Part shown: positions 10,720 through 23,300 of the stretch, one piece after another
Layout: every line of letters begins with the position of its first letter
Numbering within the stretch: the stretch's first letter is position 1
Source of the DNA: Lunularia cruciata
Taxonomy: Eukaryota; Streptophyta; Marchantiopsida; Lunulariales; Lunulariaceae
Length of the DNA stretch: 64,000 nt
Direction: 5' to 3'
NCBI GenBank assembly: GCA_948567375.1
Contig: OX419755.1
Coordinates: forward strand, 70,932,944 to 70,996,943
The notes under the pieces: model-generated
Databases searched by the model: none
What the model saw: the letters and a program-made list of their open reading frames with translations, nothing else
What the model was told of the DNA's origin: nothing
Program-made: the position numbers and the translations under genes

Positions 10720-12090
10720 ATCTTCCCAGTTTTGCAGTTTTCCTCCAGTGGCGGACAACTATCAAGCTTCTCGAAGCTGGTTTCTATGTGCAATGATGAT
10801 TGCAGTCCAGATTTGTCGAGCTTTGTGTGTATGTTCCGCGGACAACAGTCTCCTGTGTCTGGCTTTGTCATGCTACTCACAAACGTGTTGATTGATTATC
10901 CATGGATTGGTCCCAAGTGGCTCCATTTCAAGATGCGCAATATTGCAACTAACCTCATGAGCAAAAAGGAATAGTTGCATGTGCTCTAGTTGACCTGGAT
11001 AATTTAGTGAAAGCTTGAAAGGGTCATTCTGGTGATTTTACGATGTACTACCGACCTAGTTAGTAGTATACCTTCATTAGCCTTTTTCACTGTATTTCCA
11101 GAGGGTCTTCTTTATTCAAAACCGTGCGTTTTACAGATTACGTACGGCCAACACTAACTGTTGATCGAAAATACTTCACGTAGTGTTCGCTGAAGGATAT
11201 GAGAAGGGTCTGGCTCCTGCACTCCACCTTCAAGTATTGGTAATGTTGCTATCGTTGCTAGTGAGTTCAAAGCTAGAGATTTCGCCCCGTACCATGGGGC
11301 GAATTCTCAGGAAACGTAGAGTCTTCTCGCATGTCCCTGACTAATGAACATGATGCGATGGGGGTGGTTATGATATATCTTGGGACGCGATGACTAGAAG
11401 GTTGCGGCGTCATGTCTTCTCATTAATGTCCGTTCTCGAACTTGCGAAAAGTTCTGAATAGAGAACCCGCACAATTGCAAGGGCAACTAGTTCATTAATA
11501 ATGCCATCTGAAGACGATGAAAATGGAGGAAACAAATATCGGATCAAAGACTTAGCTGTCAATACCCAATGCGAAGAAAGCGACTACCAAATTTGAGATA
11601 CGTTGTGGGCAGACGACTAATGAATGCTATGTTTGAGAAATTTGACTGCTGTTAATTCCTTACTGTAGCAAAGTCTTCCAGATCCAAAACTAGTATATAG
11701 GCATACGAGAACAGATGCCATTCTCGGAACAGGTTATCCAGAACTCATGAGTTGCAAAGGATCGTTAAGCAAGATGTACATGGTACGCAACGCTAGAGTA
11801 GTATGAAATCCCTAAGTTAGAATGCATCGAAGGTATCCGACAGCAATGGCATAATCGAAGAAAACCTATTGGAGCAACTGCATATATAGAGAAGAAACAT
11901 CAGCAAATGAAAGGCGAAGTAAATGTCATTGAGAAACCAGTAGATAGCACTACGCATATTTGAGAGGCAGCCATCAAAGAAGCGGATGCCGACCTCCCAC
12001 ATCAGTAGAGAAAAAATACATCAGGAATAAACGGCCAACTTAAACGGATGGAGAAAAACTGGTATCAAGAGACAAGAAGTAATCTGTAAA
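10720..12090. other. 3' flank of the FUSC gene, no gene recognised
   Basis: It presumably contains the FUSC 3' untranslated region. The rest, to about 12.09 kb, has only short open frames without recognisable domains. The string CCAAAACTAGTATATA recurs at about 11685 and 12641, hinting at an old duplication. Confidence 0.45.
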
Positions 12091-12094
12091 TATC

Positions 12095-12270
12095 GCGGGT
12101 CAAGGAAGTTCAAGGAAGTTCGGAGTCAGGAAATGACAAATGACAATCGTGGAAGGTGTAGGAGAAAGAGCACGGGAAGTAGAATAATCGCGGGCCAAGG
12201 AAGATCTTTGTCAGGAAACGAAAGTAGTGGAAGGTGTAGGAGAAAGAGCACTGGAAGTAGAAATCGCTCA
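12095..12270 (+). repeat. Imperfect ~80-bp tandem repeat
   Basis: GAAGGTGTAGGAGAAAGAGC occurs at about 12151 and again near 12231. The blocks before each copy (TCAGGAAA...) and the ATCGCGGG-CAAGGAAG string are also repeated. This is a short, diverged tandem duplication in the intergenic DNA. Confidence 0.65.
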
Positions 12271-12429
12271 GAGAACGAGGGAGGACAAGCAAAGCATCCA
12301 AGGACTGGATATCGATATATCACAGATATATCACAGCAAGCGCTATGGACACCTGAGTCCAGAGAAACCAAACCACTTAGAGAAGCAGAAGACGGCCATA
12401 CTACATCTCCATGAAAACACATGCGACTT

Positions 12430-12468
12430 CATCAGTGCCTCACACTGTGCCTGTGTGAGGCACTGATG
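12430..12468. repeat. Perfect hairpin, 16-bp arms, 7-nt loop
   Basis: The left arm is CATCAGTGCCTCACAC, the loop is TGTGCCT, and the right arm is the exact reverse complement. It lies between the convergent FUSC and bL9 genes. It has no U-tract, and this is eukaryotic DNA, so it is not read as a bacterial-type terminator. Confidence 0.9.
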
Positions 12469-13411
12469 CGAGATAGAGTAGTACCCCTCATATAGAGTTT
12501 CTGCTCGAAAACTCATGAGTGCCAAGGCAAACTCGATTGCTTCCAACAGTGTCGCTCAAGGTAAGGGGAAAGGCTGTAACGAATGAAGCTTCAAGTCCAA
12601 ACAAAGGGCAGCAACATTAAGAATCGGAAAGGCTAGTATCCAAAACTAGTATATACACATTGCTGTAGTCTCTGAGTTCGCTTTGCCTTCTAGTGTGGGT
12701 GTGGGTTGTCCTTGGAATAGGGATTTTCGGACACCACCTTTGCCGAAGCAACCTACATCACCGAGGATTGCTGCTCAATCAGGTCGTCACACAAGTCGTG
12801 TGACCATTTCTCATCGATGTACACGCAAATTGATGTGTTTCGGCAAATGGTCTGCTCAAGGCTTTTGACAGAAGTCTTCAAGCAAAGGTAGAAATCTGAA
12901 GTTCTGTACCAGAACGGGTAGCAGAGTTTTAAGAAGAGTACTGGATCTTACGTTACTCTCTATGTTGCTCTTCGCCTGACGACCATCGTCAGCATCTCGT
13001 ACTTTAGACTTGAGTTGTGAACATAGAGGCAGTAATAAGTACGGGAACAATACAGATTTAAGCAAGTACCAATGACATTATGAACCTACCACTATCTGGA
13101 TTAATGACTATTTCTTTAGCTCGCCAAGGAGAGACAATTCTCGCTCTGCCCTGGTGCTCCAAATTGACAAGAATGAAAGAACAGGAGTGCAACAGCAGGC
13201 TTCGTGTAGAGATTTTCATTATACATCACTCCGGAGAACACCTAGCTATACATGCCACGACTATTAAGAGTGATAACACCAGGCTACCTCCATAATTGAC
13301 CTCCTTGACTTCGTCGAATGAATGACATGATCTGCATGACATCAACCTACTTATGCCCCGTCCAAAATAATGTTGAGTTGAACCTAATTTAATGTCTACA
13401 GTGTAGCCTTC

Positions 13412-15534
13412 TCACTTAGCGATCACATTGATTTTCACAGGCGCGACAACTTCTGGGTGGAGCTTCACCTCCACGGTATATTGCCCTACCTCACGAATGT
13501 CAGGCACGGTAACAACTCTTTTGTCTACATCCCTGCAAAAGCCCAACCAAAACTCGTCAGCAAACTACTTCACGCTTCGACAACATTACCCAGAAACCAA
13601 ATAAGCATTTCAAGAGAATGCTACGTTTCCCAACAGAGGAGCAGATCATGAGCCTGTACACTGTTATACAACTGACCTTCCAGTCTGCGCCCTAATAATG
13701 TCCACGACGTCCTGAGAGGTAACCCTGTAATGCCGATTGCCAACAACTCCAAGTTAGGTGACAACGAGACTCGCACGGGGAGTGAGGAGCTACTTGAAAT
13801 TGATATGGGAAGATTAAATAATGCCATGATAAACACATCCAAGTAGAGAACACAATCTGGAAATCGTAAGCTTCAGCTTCTACCATTTGCCAGGTATTTA
13901 TGCTGCACACTTTTTTAAGTAACTAATAGTGAATGATATGCTGTAGGAACTTACGAGCCAAAAATCTGCTTCCCTTGACCACCCCTACGCCTGACATTGA
14001 AGAAGCCAACGGCCTGGAATTGTCTTGCGATATTTTCGGCTTCCTCTTTAATCTGTGGTACAATAAAGTTTTAGGTAAGTAGGTACCCAAGCTCTATATA
14101 CATGAAACACGCAAGTAATTGTTAACATGTAAAGAAGTGCCACAAGTGAGATAGACAGTCTCCAAGTTGTACCTTTTTCTTCTCAGCAGCTGCCCTTTCT
14201 GCTTCCAACTTAATAGACCTGGTGAAATAAACCCAACCATGAGCTGACCAGCATTGAAAGCCAAAATTCTTTTGATCATGGTAGGAATAAGAGAATCAGG
14301 ATATCCTACATTCAAACAGAACTCAGCTTCTGAAATATCAGAAGCTCCGATCTCCGCTACGGTTCAAAACATAGACTCCATCCGAAGGACATTTGAGGTA
14401 TGAGAGGGACCATGCGTCTAAAATTGACAAAACACAACTCACCCAGGCAGGTGCACTTTGAACCTAAATGAAAACTTGACTTACTTGAGGAGATCTGCGG
14501 TGGCAATTTTAGCCTTTCCCTGAGGGTACAAATAGTTGCGAAAATACCCAGTCTTCACCGACAAAAGCTCACCAACCTTCCCTAGTGATGGAATATCTTC
14601 GGTCAGGACTATCTGCAAGAAACAAAAACAACAAATACAATACGAAGAGCAGCCCACAACTTATTATTTTTCCTGCTCATGTCATCGTCGACTTACAAAG
14701 AACCAACAGATGAAGCTTGCGCAGTAAACCTCCGAGTTTCACGGAATTCGAGCAGCACTTCTAGTTTTCTGTCGACATTTCCCGAAGTAATATTTTGTTC
14801 CAAGGAACACGACTGGCCTCCTTCGCTCGGAAGCTCCCAAAACGTGCCCAAAACAGAGTGTAGGTGTATGGCCACGGACCTTCAAGAAAATTCTAGAAAA
14901 TCGGATGTTATTCAAAGGTCGTACCTGACGTCTCTTTTGGACCTTCTTGTCGGCCACAATCATCAGACTGCCGGACTTCTCTTGAGAAAGAGGCGCAGCT
15001 TTCACCTGATTAACGCAGGCAGTATCGTAAGAATAAAATTAAAACTACTGTTTCAAGCGCTGATTTACATGAAATAGCTCACACAACAACAAGAATCGAG
15101 TTGCCAAGAGAAAAAGACATTGAAGGAGGTCAGGGCATTGAAGCGGCCAACGAAACTAGCTGTGTAAGCATTCCAGCTCAACCCTGTTCTCTCCCTCTAG
15201 TATTTAAAGATAACCGCAACGTCGAGAATCCAAATTCTAACTGACACCTCCTAATTCTGCCTTCAGACCATGCGGCTAACACCGGAACGAGTATGAACTT
15301 AAATCGAAACATCTACACAACCAGACAACCGGATTCATTTGCACATCGGGGAAGCATTGTCACACCATTCCTCCACCTCACAACCGCACACTCAATTCAT
15401 CTTTCTTCCATTCATTCAATCAACCATTCAACACAGAGCAAAATATTGCGTACGCTGGTAACTTGCTGAGACACCCGGAGCCCATCGAACGCAGGGAGAA
15501 GATGCAGCGACGAGGTGGGAGCCGAGACAGCCAT
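13412..15534 (-). CDS. RPL9: Plastid-type 50S ribosomal protein L9 (bL9c), seven exons
   Basis: Exons on the - strand are 15534–15463, 15005–14925, 14612–14485, 14218–14173, 14052–13955, 13724–13677 and 13532–13412. All junctions are GT–AG, the phases agree, and the product is 197 residues. Residues 1 to about 50 form a Ser/Ala-rich, probably plastid-targeting, leader ending in KKVQKRRQ. The N-terminal L9 domain has [20 protein letters not shown] followed by QGKA and KIAT, a full match to the classic L9 signature. A charged helix ([19 protein letters not shown]) links to the C-terminal domain with [16 protein letters not shown] and [17 protein letters not shown]; the protein ends in VKINVIAK. 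bL9 binds 23S rRNA near the base of the L1 stalk. Plastid rather than mitochondrial targeting is inferred from similarity to plant plastid L9. The first exon is the least certain. Confidence 0.93.
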
Positions 15535-15900
15535 GGTCACAGAGCTCGCCATCTCTACTTCTCCTTATCCGCAAGGTTCCACTCTCGCCTCTCTCGTTCT
15601 GTATTCCGAGCGACAGAACAGCTAAAAAGAACGGAAAGAAGCACGAAGAGGGCCGGACTCACTCACTCAAGGGACGAACGAACCAACTCCAGAGAGACCA
15701 AATGGGCTTAGGGCTTTACCCGCGAGTTCATGTTTCTCCATTCCTCTCCAGTTCAGATAACTCAAGCTCCCCAGCTTAGATAGGCCTGCCGCCACGTGTG
15801 CTGCTCAGGAAACCGTGGACCCAGGCGCCTTGTTACTTTCCTGGTTTCTCCTCGTTCCTGATTGTACGAGGGATTCCGGTCGGAATCCCTCGTATTCACG
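15463..15900 (-). promoter_or_regulatory. bL9 first exon and upstream region
   Basis: The ATG chosen at 15534 lies in CCATGG context, with Ala as the second codon, typical of plastid-targeted plant proteins. About 350 bp upstream, moderately GC-rich and without open frames of note, must hold the promoter. No clear TATA box was identified. Confidence 0.35.
15865..15894. repeat. Perfect hairpin, 14-bp arms, 2-nt spacer
   Basis: The left arm is TACGAGGGATTCCG, the spacer is GT, and the right arm is the exact reverse complement. It sits in the upstream flank of bL9, just before a ~54-bp tandem duplication. Confidence 0.9.
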
Positions 15901-16005
15901 GAATCTGGCAAAGAGTCGTTCTCCGGTCGCAGGGTAGAGCCTTGGCGGTTTGCGAATCCGGTGTGGAGTCGTTCCCGGGTTGCAGGGTAGAGGATGGGCG
16001 GTTTT
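15899..16005. repeat. Tandem duplication, ~54-bp unit, two copies
   Basis: Each unit carries GAATC, then AGTCGTTC, CAGGGTAGAG and GGCGGTTT in the same order, at about 15900–15950 and 15955–16005. The copies differ at several bases. Confidence 0.65.
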
Positions 16006-17689
16006 AGTTAGCTGGAATTCCAGGAACGGGATTAGTCATCTAAGGTTGAAGAGTTGTCTTTGGACTCGTTTTACTACTATGCAAATGTGACAATGATACG
16101 AACTAGTTTCATGAGTTGGAAATAGAATAGAGAGTAGAATAAATAGCTCTCGGAACTTTCTCTAGTAACTCACAACTTTGTGACCACTATTTGGTGCGAA
16201 CGGTGGGAACTAAGTGTGCACTTCTGCATTATTGACTTCATTCCCTGATTACCAAGTGTTGAAAAGATTATGTTGTTGCCCGATGGATCTTCTCACATCA
16301 CTTTTGACTTACTTTACTTGAAAGTTGTGCATAAGTTTGTACAGTCGGGTGAGGCGTGAGGATTGAGTTTTATGCAAATCATGAAATTTATTGTTCTTCG
16401 AGTAGTTCTAGAACTGACCGTAAGCGAAGCAACACCTTTTCCAAGAGTGACAAAGAGGAGAGCGGTTATATATAATGAAATGCTCAACTATAGCTTACAT
16501 CCATTTCCAAGCTCTAAACCAAGTAAACAAATCGATCATATCGATACTACTGGGGCTTAGTCCCATTTTACCTCTTTTGTCTCACCCTTCTACGGCTTGA
16601 TGGGGTCTTTCCATCCTGTGTTTTCTACGCGGTCGCCTTTCCAAAAAGTAAACAAATCGAAATGAACATTTCAAAGAAGAAATTATATATATTAGAAAAG
16701 TGAAATTTGTCAGATTATCGAAATGTCCATGGTTTCCTCTATACTTGTACTAAATTTTTAATATTTCCCTCGTAACCCTCCGAAGCTGGCCTGTGTAGGC
16801 TACCGTACTCCACGATAGTCCGAGTTACCTAGAACTTAGAAGCGATTAATGGTACATAGGGAGTTGGAACTAGCTACACAGATCACCAGCTCTTAGGAGC
16901 TCTCAGCATTCCCAGGGAATCCTGTTAGTGGCTTTGACTGTGTTTGTTGATTTCAGAGTTACTTGATATACTTGTTATAGGCCACGTTTTCTTGCGAATA
17001 TGGATGTCCAGCAGTATTGTAGACCTCAAGAACCAAGTCGTAGATGGACACACTTCGACTGGCAAGCTCAGAAACCACTTTCTTAGGTTACATAGGCGTA
17101 CCTTCCCATTCCTCCATCCATCCATCAAATTGTGAATCTAACGATCTACATTAATTGCAGTTCTTGCGCGAGGTTACAAAGCTGAGGACTCGGTATTGGT
17201 TTACTATACGCTGTCAGATTGGAGAATAATTCCTGCCTTCAAATTTTGCAGCAATTCCCGTGCAGATTTCGGATATGCGTGTGGTGGTTTAGAGAGCGCA
17301 CCAAACAAGGGACAAATCTCGATAACCGACCCCGCTTAGCCTTCACTAGAGGAGTGGGCAAACTATATGCCTGAACTGAGCATGCTCTTCCTGTTTCATA
17401 ACAGCAGATGAGACCCAGGAGTCGTGGCCCAAACGATGACAAAGGAGATGAGAAGGTTGCAAATGATATCCGATCACGAAACGAAGCATTTCACTGATCA
17501 CAATGTGATCGAGCGTCAGGTTGATGACATGTAATCACTTCATACACCAATACATACAAATCTAACCTCAGAAGCAATCTTGCGCTTCAGACTCTCATCT
17601 AAACTACACCGAGAATGACACTCAATTGTCATAGTAGCGGACATGACCAAGAACTCCACAAACGTAACGAGACCATGTAGCTTCGCTTC
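16006..17689. other. Intergenic DNA between bL9 and p44
   Basis: No gene is recognised. It holds an LTR-end-like stretch (about 16100–16230, with TTGGTGCGAACGGTGGGA as a possible primer-binding site) and the second copy of the dispersed tail motif at 16548–16645. Open frames here are short and resemble nothing known. Confidence 0.45.
16548..16645 (+). repeat. Dispersed tail motif, copy 2
   Basis: The order of blocks is GGGGCTTAGTCCC, ATTTTACCTCTTTTGTC, CGGCTTGATGGGGTC, TTTCCATCC and CTACGCGGTCGCC. It stands alone here with no adjacent RT-like coding sequence. Confidence 0.7.
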
Positions 17690-19857
17690 TCATTTCACAA
17701 GACTCTCACATCCAGGACAGTTGTGCAGACTTTCGTGGATGTAAACATCGCAATCGAAACAAAAGTGCTGCTTGCATCGCGGACACTCCAGCCTGACTCC
17801 TGCTATACCCTTGTTGCCTGCAAGTGTAGCAGGTAGATTCAACCAGTTAGCAATCTACATACCCGAATAGTCCTGAAATAACTTAGAATTGAAAGTTCCT
17901 ATTGTTTCCACTTCAACTCGATAGTGTTCTCAATTTTCAAGTAGCTCTACAAGTAGGATTATGTCCAGAGTATTTCTCTATCCGACTTTGAACAATACAG
18001 TAGTTTCAGGACTTAGCTCTTACCTGCAATTGGAAGCTCCTGTTGGCATCCGTAACATAGCCTAAAAATCTCGTTCTTTCCGTTTGGTTGCAGATTTACC
18101 GACGTCTCTTCAAACCCAGGAACAGGAAACAAGTGGTGGTATGATCGTGCTAGATGTGGAGAGGAGACCAAAGTCAAGCCACAAATGTGGCACTCAGTCG
18201 GAAGCTCACAAACCCGAGCTTTACAACGGGGGCATGTGTAACCACCTCCTAATTTCACTTCTCGATGGCAAGCACACAGTGCAACTGTTCCTTCAGCACC
18301 TCTCTGCGGGAAACCCATTCTTACGAGGCTTGCTACAGCTGACTCCGCCACTGCTGGTGGGGGAGGGGCATGCTCTAGTACCAGCTCCTTCAAGTGACCC
18401 TACAACATGAAAATCAACACTGTCGGTCGCTGCGCACTAACAATAAATATTACTTACTGCAATCGAACTGAAATAAAGTATCTTCGACCCTACGAACTGG
18501 CTTGAACATAGCTACATACCTCGCTTATTGCAACCGAGTAGATACCACCTGTTCGTTCACACAATGTCTTGCAGACATAGATTTCAGCTGAAAGTCCCAC
18601 AACGGAACACCGAATGTTGGCCCTCTTGCATTCGCTTATCGAGTCTGTAATGTCACCGGGATCACAAGTGCTCAGAGCAGAATAGAGGATTACAACCTCT
18701 CGGTGGCCATAAGTTGGAATTGCAGAAAGATATCCTCGGGCGAGATCAATGGCATTCTGTAGGGATGCGTCTCCGGAACACTCAAGATTAGCTCGTAAGG
18801 ACCGAATATGAGATTCTGGACTTCCACTCAGGTCTGTCAAACGGCGAGCGACACCGTTCCGTATTGTGATCAGCCCAAGATGACTTAACGGATTTTGATC
18901 AAAAAATTCCCGAACGAAAGCTTCCACGCAGTTCGCAACAGCTCCCATTCGACTGGGCTTGAAATCAACCTCCGCTGCTGCCTAGGCAGGGAACGCACCG
19001 ACCCACGGCTCACTTTAGCATTCATCATCCATCCATCTGCAAGGCAGAAAGCCTTTAATTAACAGCCTAAACTCCCTACGTCATGGATTTACTTTCATCT
19101 ACGAAACAAAGCTCTACATCTCTACCCTCTAAATCTCACATAAGGACGAGATGCGTAATAATAACGGAATGAATTCAAACGTCCAGAAGAGAGAACATGT
19201 AAATGCAGAAACTATCGCTGTTCTTGTAATTCTATGCTGGGAACGAGTCCTTATAAAATCTAAAGCTGAACCAGTCAAAACCGAATGCCCAGCCTCCAAG
19301 GTGGACAAGTGCATGGAGCTAAGATTGGCATACTAAGACACAAGCTTAGCTCAGATTGGGAAGTAGCAATTTCTGCTATTTCATCCCTAAAGTAAACGAG
19401 TGAGGAACGTGATGAGCAGTCGATAGGAACCAACTGCATTCATAATGGTGAATTCAACAAGCATAAAAATTTTGGCACGACAGATGGCTGTGGATATCAA
19501 AATTAGGGCACTTAAAGTTAACAGGTCCATACCCTAAATGTGTCGGCAATGAATACCCACGAGAAACAATCTTGATGATTTGCTCACCCGAGAAAAATCG
19601 ACGATGACAAAAAGGTAACGTATGATCCCCCGTTGAATGCGTGGACCCTTGCTGGCGGCGAACCGGCGGCGGTGTTGGCGTTGCTGCTGAGTGACATCCA
19701 CAGCCAAAAGAAGCCCTGATGCATCTTCGGTAAGAGACTCCCATGACCGATCCTCTGCGTAAGCTTTTTCCCAAGCTTCCATATCCCGTCCCTGCTCTTC
19801 CGCATCCCCGTCTCCATCCTCGTCCATTGGAACGGGACCATCTTCCTCCAGCACCAT
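17690..19857 (-). CDS. GTF2H2: TFIIH core subunit p44 (GTF2H2/SSL1), four exons
   Basis: Exons on the - strand are 19857–19588, 18981–18520, 18399–18024 and 17817–17690, with GT–AG introns and matching phases, giving 411 residues against roughly 420 in other plants. An acidic N-terminus leads to [17 protein letters not shown] and [18 protein letters not shown], the start of the von Willebrand A (Ssl1-like) domain, which runs through [37 protein letters not shown] and [10 protein letters not shown]. Next come EHAPPPP and a zinc-binding part ([20 protein letters not shown]), then a C-terminal RING-like C4C4 domain with [21 protein letters not shown] and CPGC. p44 acts in the TFIIH core in RNA polymerase II initiation and nucleotide excision repair and stimulates the XPD helicase. 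The ATG at 19857 is the only in-frame start before an upstream stop. The gene looks intact. Confidence 0.96.
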
Positions 19858-20350
19858 CCCTTCAGCCCTTGTCGACGGATTAAAAGGCACAAAATGTCTC
19901 TGTCAAAACGCTACAGATTCCACAAACGAAGATTTGGCACTGAACGAATTTAAGGACCACCGCCGCGGCGGCCCTCACAAACCCTTAGGTTCATCAGTCT
20001 CCGACTTCGGGACCTCCGCGTTTTCACAAAATCAAGAACCACATCTGAAACCACGTGAACCATTCAACTCGACCTTAAACCCTGCTGCAACAGCAAACAT
20101 CTCCTCAACGTCGCGTTGCAAAATCTCCAAACCCCTTTCCGCATTCCACAACGCTTGCTTCACCAGATCTCTTTCGTTACACAGACAACAATAGCATGGT
20201 GCGAGGAAAGCCAGACACTCAATTCTACACGTTTTCTCCACTTTCACATGCGTCTCGGACCGTCAAATGAAAGTACCTGCCGGGAGACAAAATCCATCAC
20301 CTCAATGAACTTCAAATCTATCAAATCGTTTCGATTTTGTTAACATTTAT
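19858..20350. other. Upstream flank of p44, no further gene supported
   Basis: This is probably the p44 promoter and 5' leader. It includes the GC-rich string CCGCCGCGGCGGCC near 19960. Short open frames exist on both strands, but none has a recognisable domain and they overlap each other. Confidence 0.4.
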
Positions 20351-23300
20351 TTGTAGCACAAGCGGCAGCTGAGCGAATCAATCTCCGTCTGGAAAACCCT
20401 ACGACTATGACTGTAACTGTAACCGGCAAAATAGATCACCTACCACGTTGCCTAGTTTCGGTTAGGTTTTGGAATAAATGAGGAGCTGATAAGTTTACAA
20501 ATATTTGAAGAGCTCAACACAAAAGATGTAAATGATATATACTGAACTTTACTAAAGTGTAGTTTCAAAAATTATAAAATCAATTGGGATATGAATGAAG
20601 TAGTGAATGGGTTTAATTCTCGAACCAAAAGGTTTTCACATCGGTAATAAGGACACTATTTATTTGTGCACACTTTTATGATGAGAAAAATCTGTTTTCC
20701 TATTATACCATGGTTATCATGCTATCAATATTTTCTGTTAAATGATTAGTTCAAAATAAGAAAATTTTAAAATAACATTATTTTCAAACATGGTGTGTAT
20801 TAATTTACTTAAATTTTAAAATCCAAAATTTATATAATCATCCAAGTATGGATATAATATGTGTTAATCAATACTCTTAGCATTTTAGCCAAGGAGTTTT
20901 ATGAAGATAGTTGATTAGTTTTAGAAAGTTATGTTGAAAAGCTTAATTTTTTTGAATTATCCAGTAATCTTATGTATAAACATTAAGAGGAACTTTAAAA
21001 TTATGGCTCTACTTTTTTTGTATAGACTCTTAAATTATTGTTATCTTCATTGACCATCTATTTTCAGTTTACCTTACTAAAAACTTTCCTTTAAAAGTGA
21101 ACTTCTATATTTAAAACCAAGCGCCAAAATAAATTAGAGTCTTCACCTCTTTTCTTGTAAATTTAATTTACAGCTATTCTTTAAATTATTATTTTTAAAT
21201 TCTAGTAAATAATGTAATATGAAATTGGTAATATGGTAAATAATTTTTTTGAATATTCTGGTCAAGGAAAAAGATAAAATATATTTTAATTAGAAGGAGC
21301 ACTAAGAATATAATCCATTTTACTATCTTTTTTAATAACACTCTGTATTGGACATATATATTCAATTTTATTTAAAATTTTGTAATTTCTTGTAGTCTTC
21401 ATGGAGTAAAATTTATATACACAAACCCTCAAGTATTTCATTTTGAATAATTTTTTTTGTCGCATCAGTAAATAAAATCTGAAGTTGTTCTTATTCTTTC
21501 TTCATACAAGTATATAATAAACATTGGACTTGTATTAATTTCCAACAAACTTAGCAAGAGATTTTTCACTACGGGACTAAACAGATTTTATTGAATTCCA
21601 TATACTTGATAGATTAAGAGTGGATTTTATAAATTTCATTATTCATAAGTCTAGTCTTATCAAAAGTTAGCACCATTTTTTAGCACTATTAGAGATACTT
21701 TTTAAGATAAATTTTATCAACATAAGCAAAATTACTGAAGTAGCTATTATTATTATTTCTAAACTCCCATTCTATTTTATATTCTTCTTTTGTTAGTTGA
21801 GATTATAATATCAAGGAGAATGTGCAATATATGATTGTATTTCTCCTTCTACTAGTCAATGATGTATTTGTCATATTCTAGGCTTTCTATAGGTTCAATC
21901 TTGTACATGACATTTAGATCATTTTGACGATAATGAAGGTGCTTCTATGTAGCATTATGAAATTATGAAGCATTTAGCCTTCAAAGAACTCCAAATTGAT
22001 GATGGTCAAGATTAACCATGCTCTTAATAAGGGTTCAATCAACTCCATAGTACATTCTTAATGGTGATTGAAAGTTTAGGAAGTTGAGTTTGGTTACGAT
22101 AAGAGGATAGATGGGAATCAAAACTTCAATTTAAAAGAATGGATGACAAATGTGTGGAGGAAGGTCCTTTGATAATTTACAAAAAATTTAACTTGGATAA
22201 AAGAGTGCTTAATCTAACTACAAGCAAATTTATAACCTTCAATATTAAAAATGAGTTATGACTAATGAGCATAACCTCGTCACAAACTATAAGAGATAAA
22301 CTATTATGATATTTATCACCATAATCTTTTGGATATTTTAGAAAATAAATAGATGAGGTTTGTCTTGGTATAAAGAAGAAGATAAAGTAAAAATTTCATA
22401 CAAGTTAGAAGATTAAATGGTAAATAAATATTAGCAAAATAAGAGTTTTTTACCATAAAAGAGAAAGAATAAAGAGAATAAAATATCTTTTTGCTTAGAG
22501 TTGTTAGAGGTGAACTATACAAAAAAAAAGAGTATCTAAATTGTTGTGTTGCACTTTTGCACATACACAAAGCATGTATTAAGGTATAGTTCGCATCTTC
22601 AATCTAATCATCTACTTGGAGGAACTAAGAAGTACATATGACTAATTTGATGCCCAAAATCACGAACAAACATGCCAAACTTTGCAAATAAAGCATGAGG
22701 CATAATCAAATATGGGTTCTCTTCAAATATCATTATATATATATATATATATATAGTCAAACCAGAGCGTGCAAATTGAGAATCATATATTCTGTCAATT
22801 AAAGGAGCTTATTGTCTTTTACTCAAGTTATTTACAAACAAAGCAATCTTCATGAAGCCTTAAGTAATGTTAAGAAGAGATATAATATAAGAAATGGGAG
22901 AAAAAATTACAATGAATTAAAATTTACATACTCCTTATATGAAGTTAGTGTAAGAAATAGTTGCATAAACTAATTGACTAGTTAGTTTCTCCAACTAGTT
23001 TGAAATCTAACGCTTTATCTTTGTGCAACTTCCATGAGAAGAAAAAGATATACATGTATATATGAAGCCACGGTTTGCCATGATCACCAATGTTAATGGA
23101 GATGAGTATCTAATATGACTTGAGTAGAAGAACATGTGGTTGTCCAAATTGAGCTAAACAAAGAGTAGAATGCAAAACATAAATTTTATTTTCCTAATAT
23201 AATAATTTATTCTTGAGGTGAAATAAAGTAAAATTGTTATGGTAATTACAATTTGAGCTAAAATTAAATATTTTGTTATTGATTTTGTTGTAAATCTTTG

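Noticed and set aside
12430..12468. Hairpin as a transcription terminator or microRNA precursor
   Set aside because: No U-tract, and the DNA is plant nuclear. Arms of 16 bp with a 7-nt loop are too short for a plant microRNA precursor.
12683..12868. 62-codon + strand ORF between FUSC and bL9
   Set aside because: Low-complexity Ser/Pro/Arg composition, no known domain, and no splice partners were found. Chance open frame.
20032..20247. - strand ORF upstream of p44 as an extra first exon
   Set aside because: An in-frame stop lies between it and the p44 ATG at 19857, no splice path was needed to complete p44, and an overlapping + strand frame is just as open.
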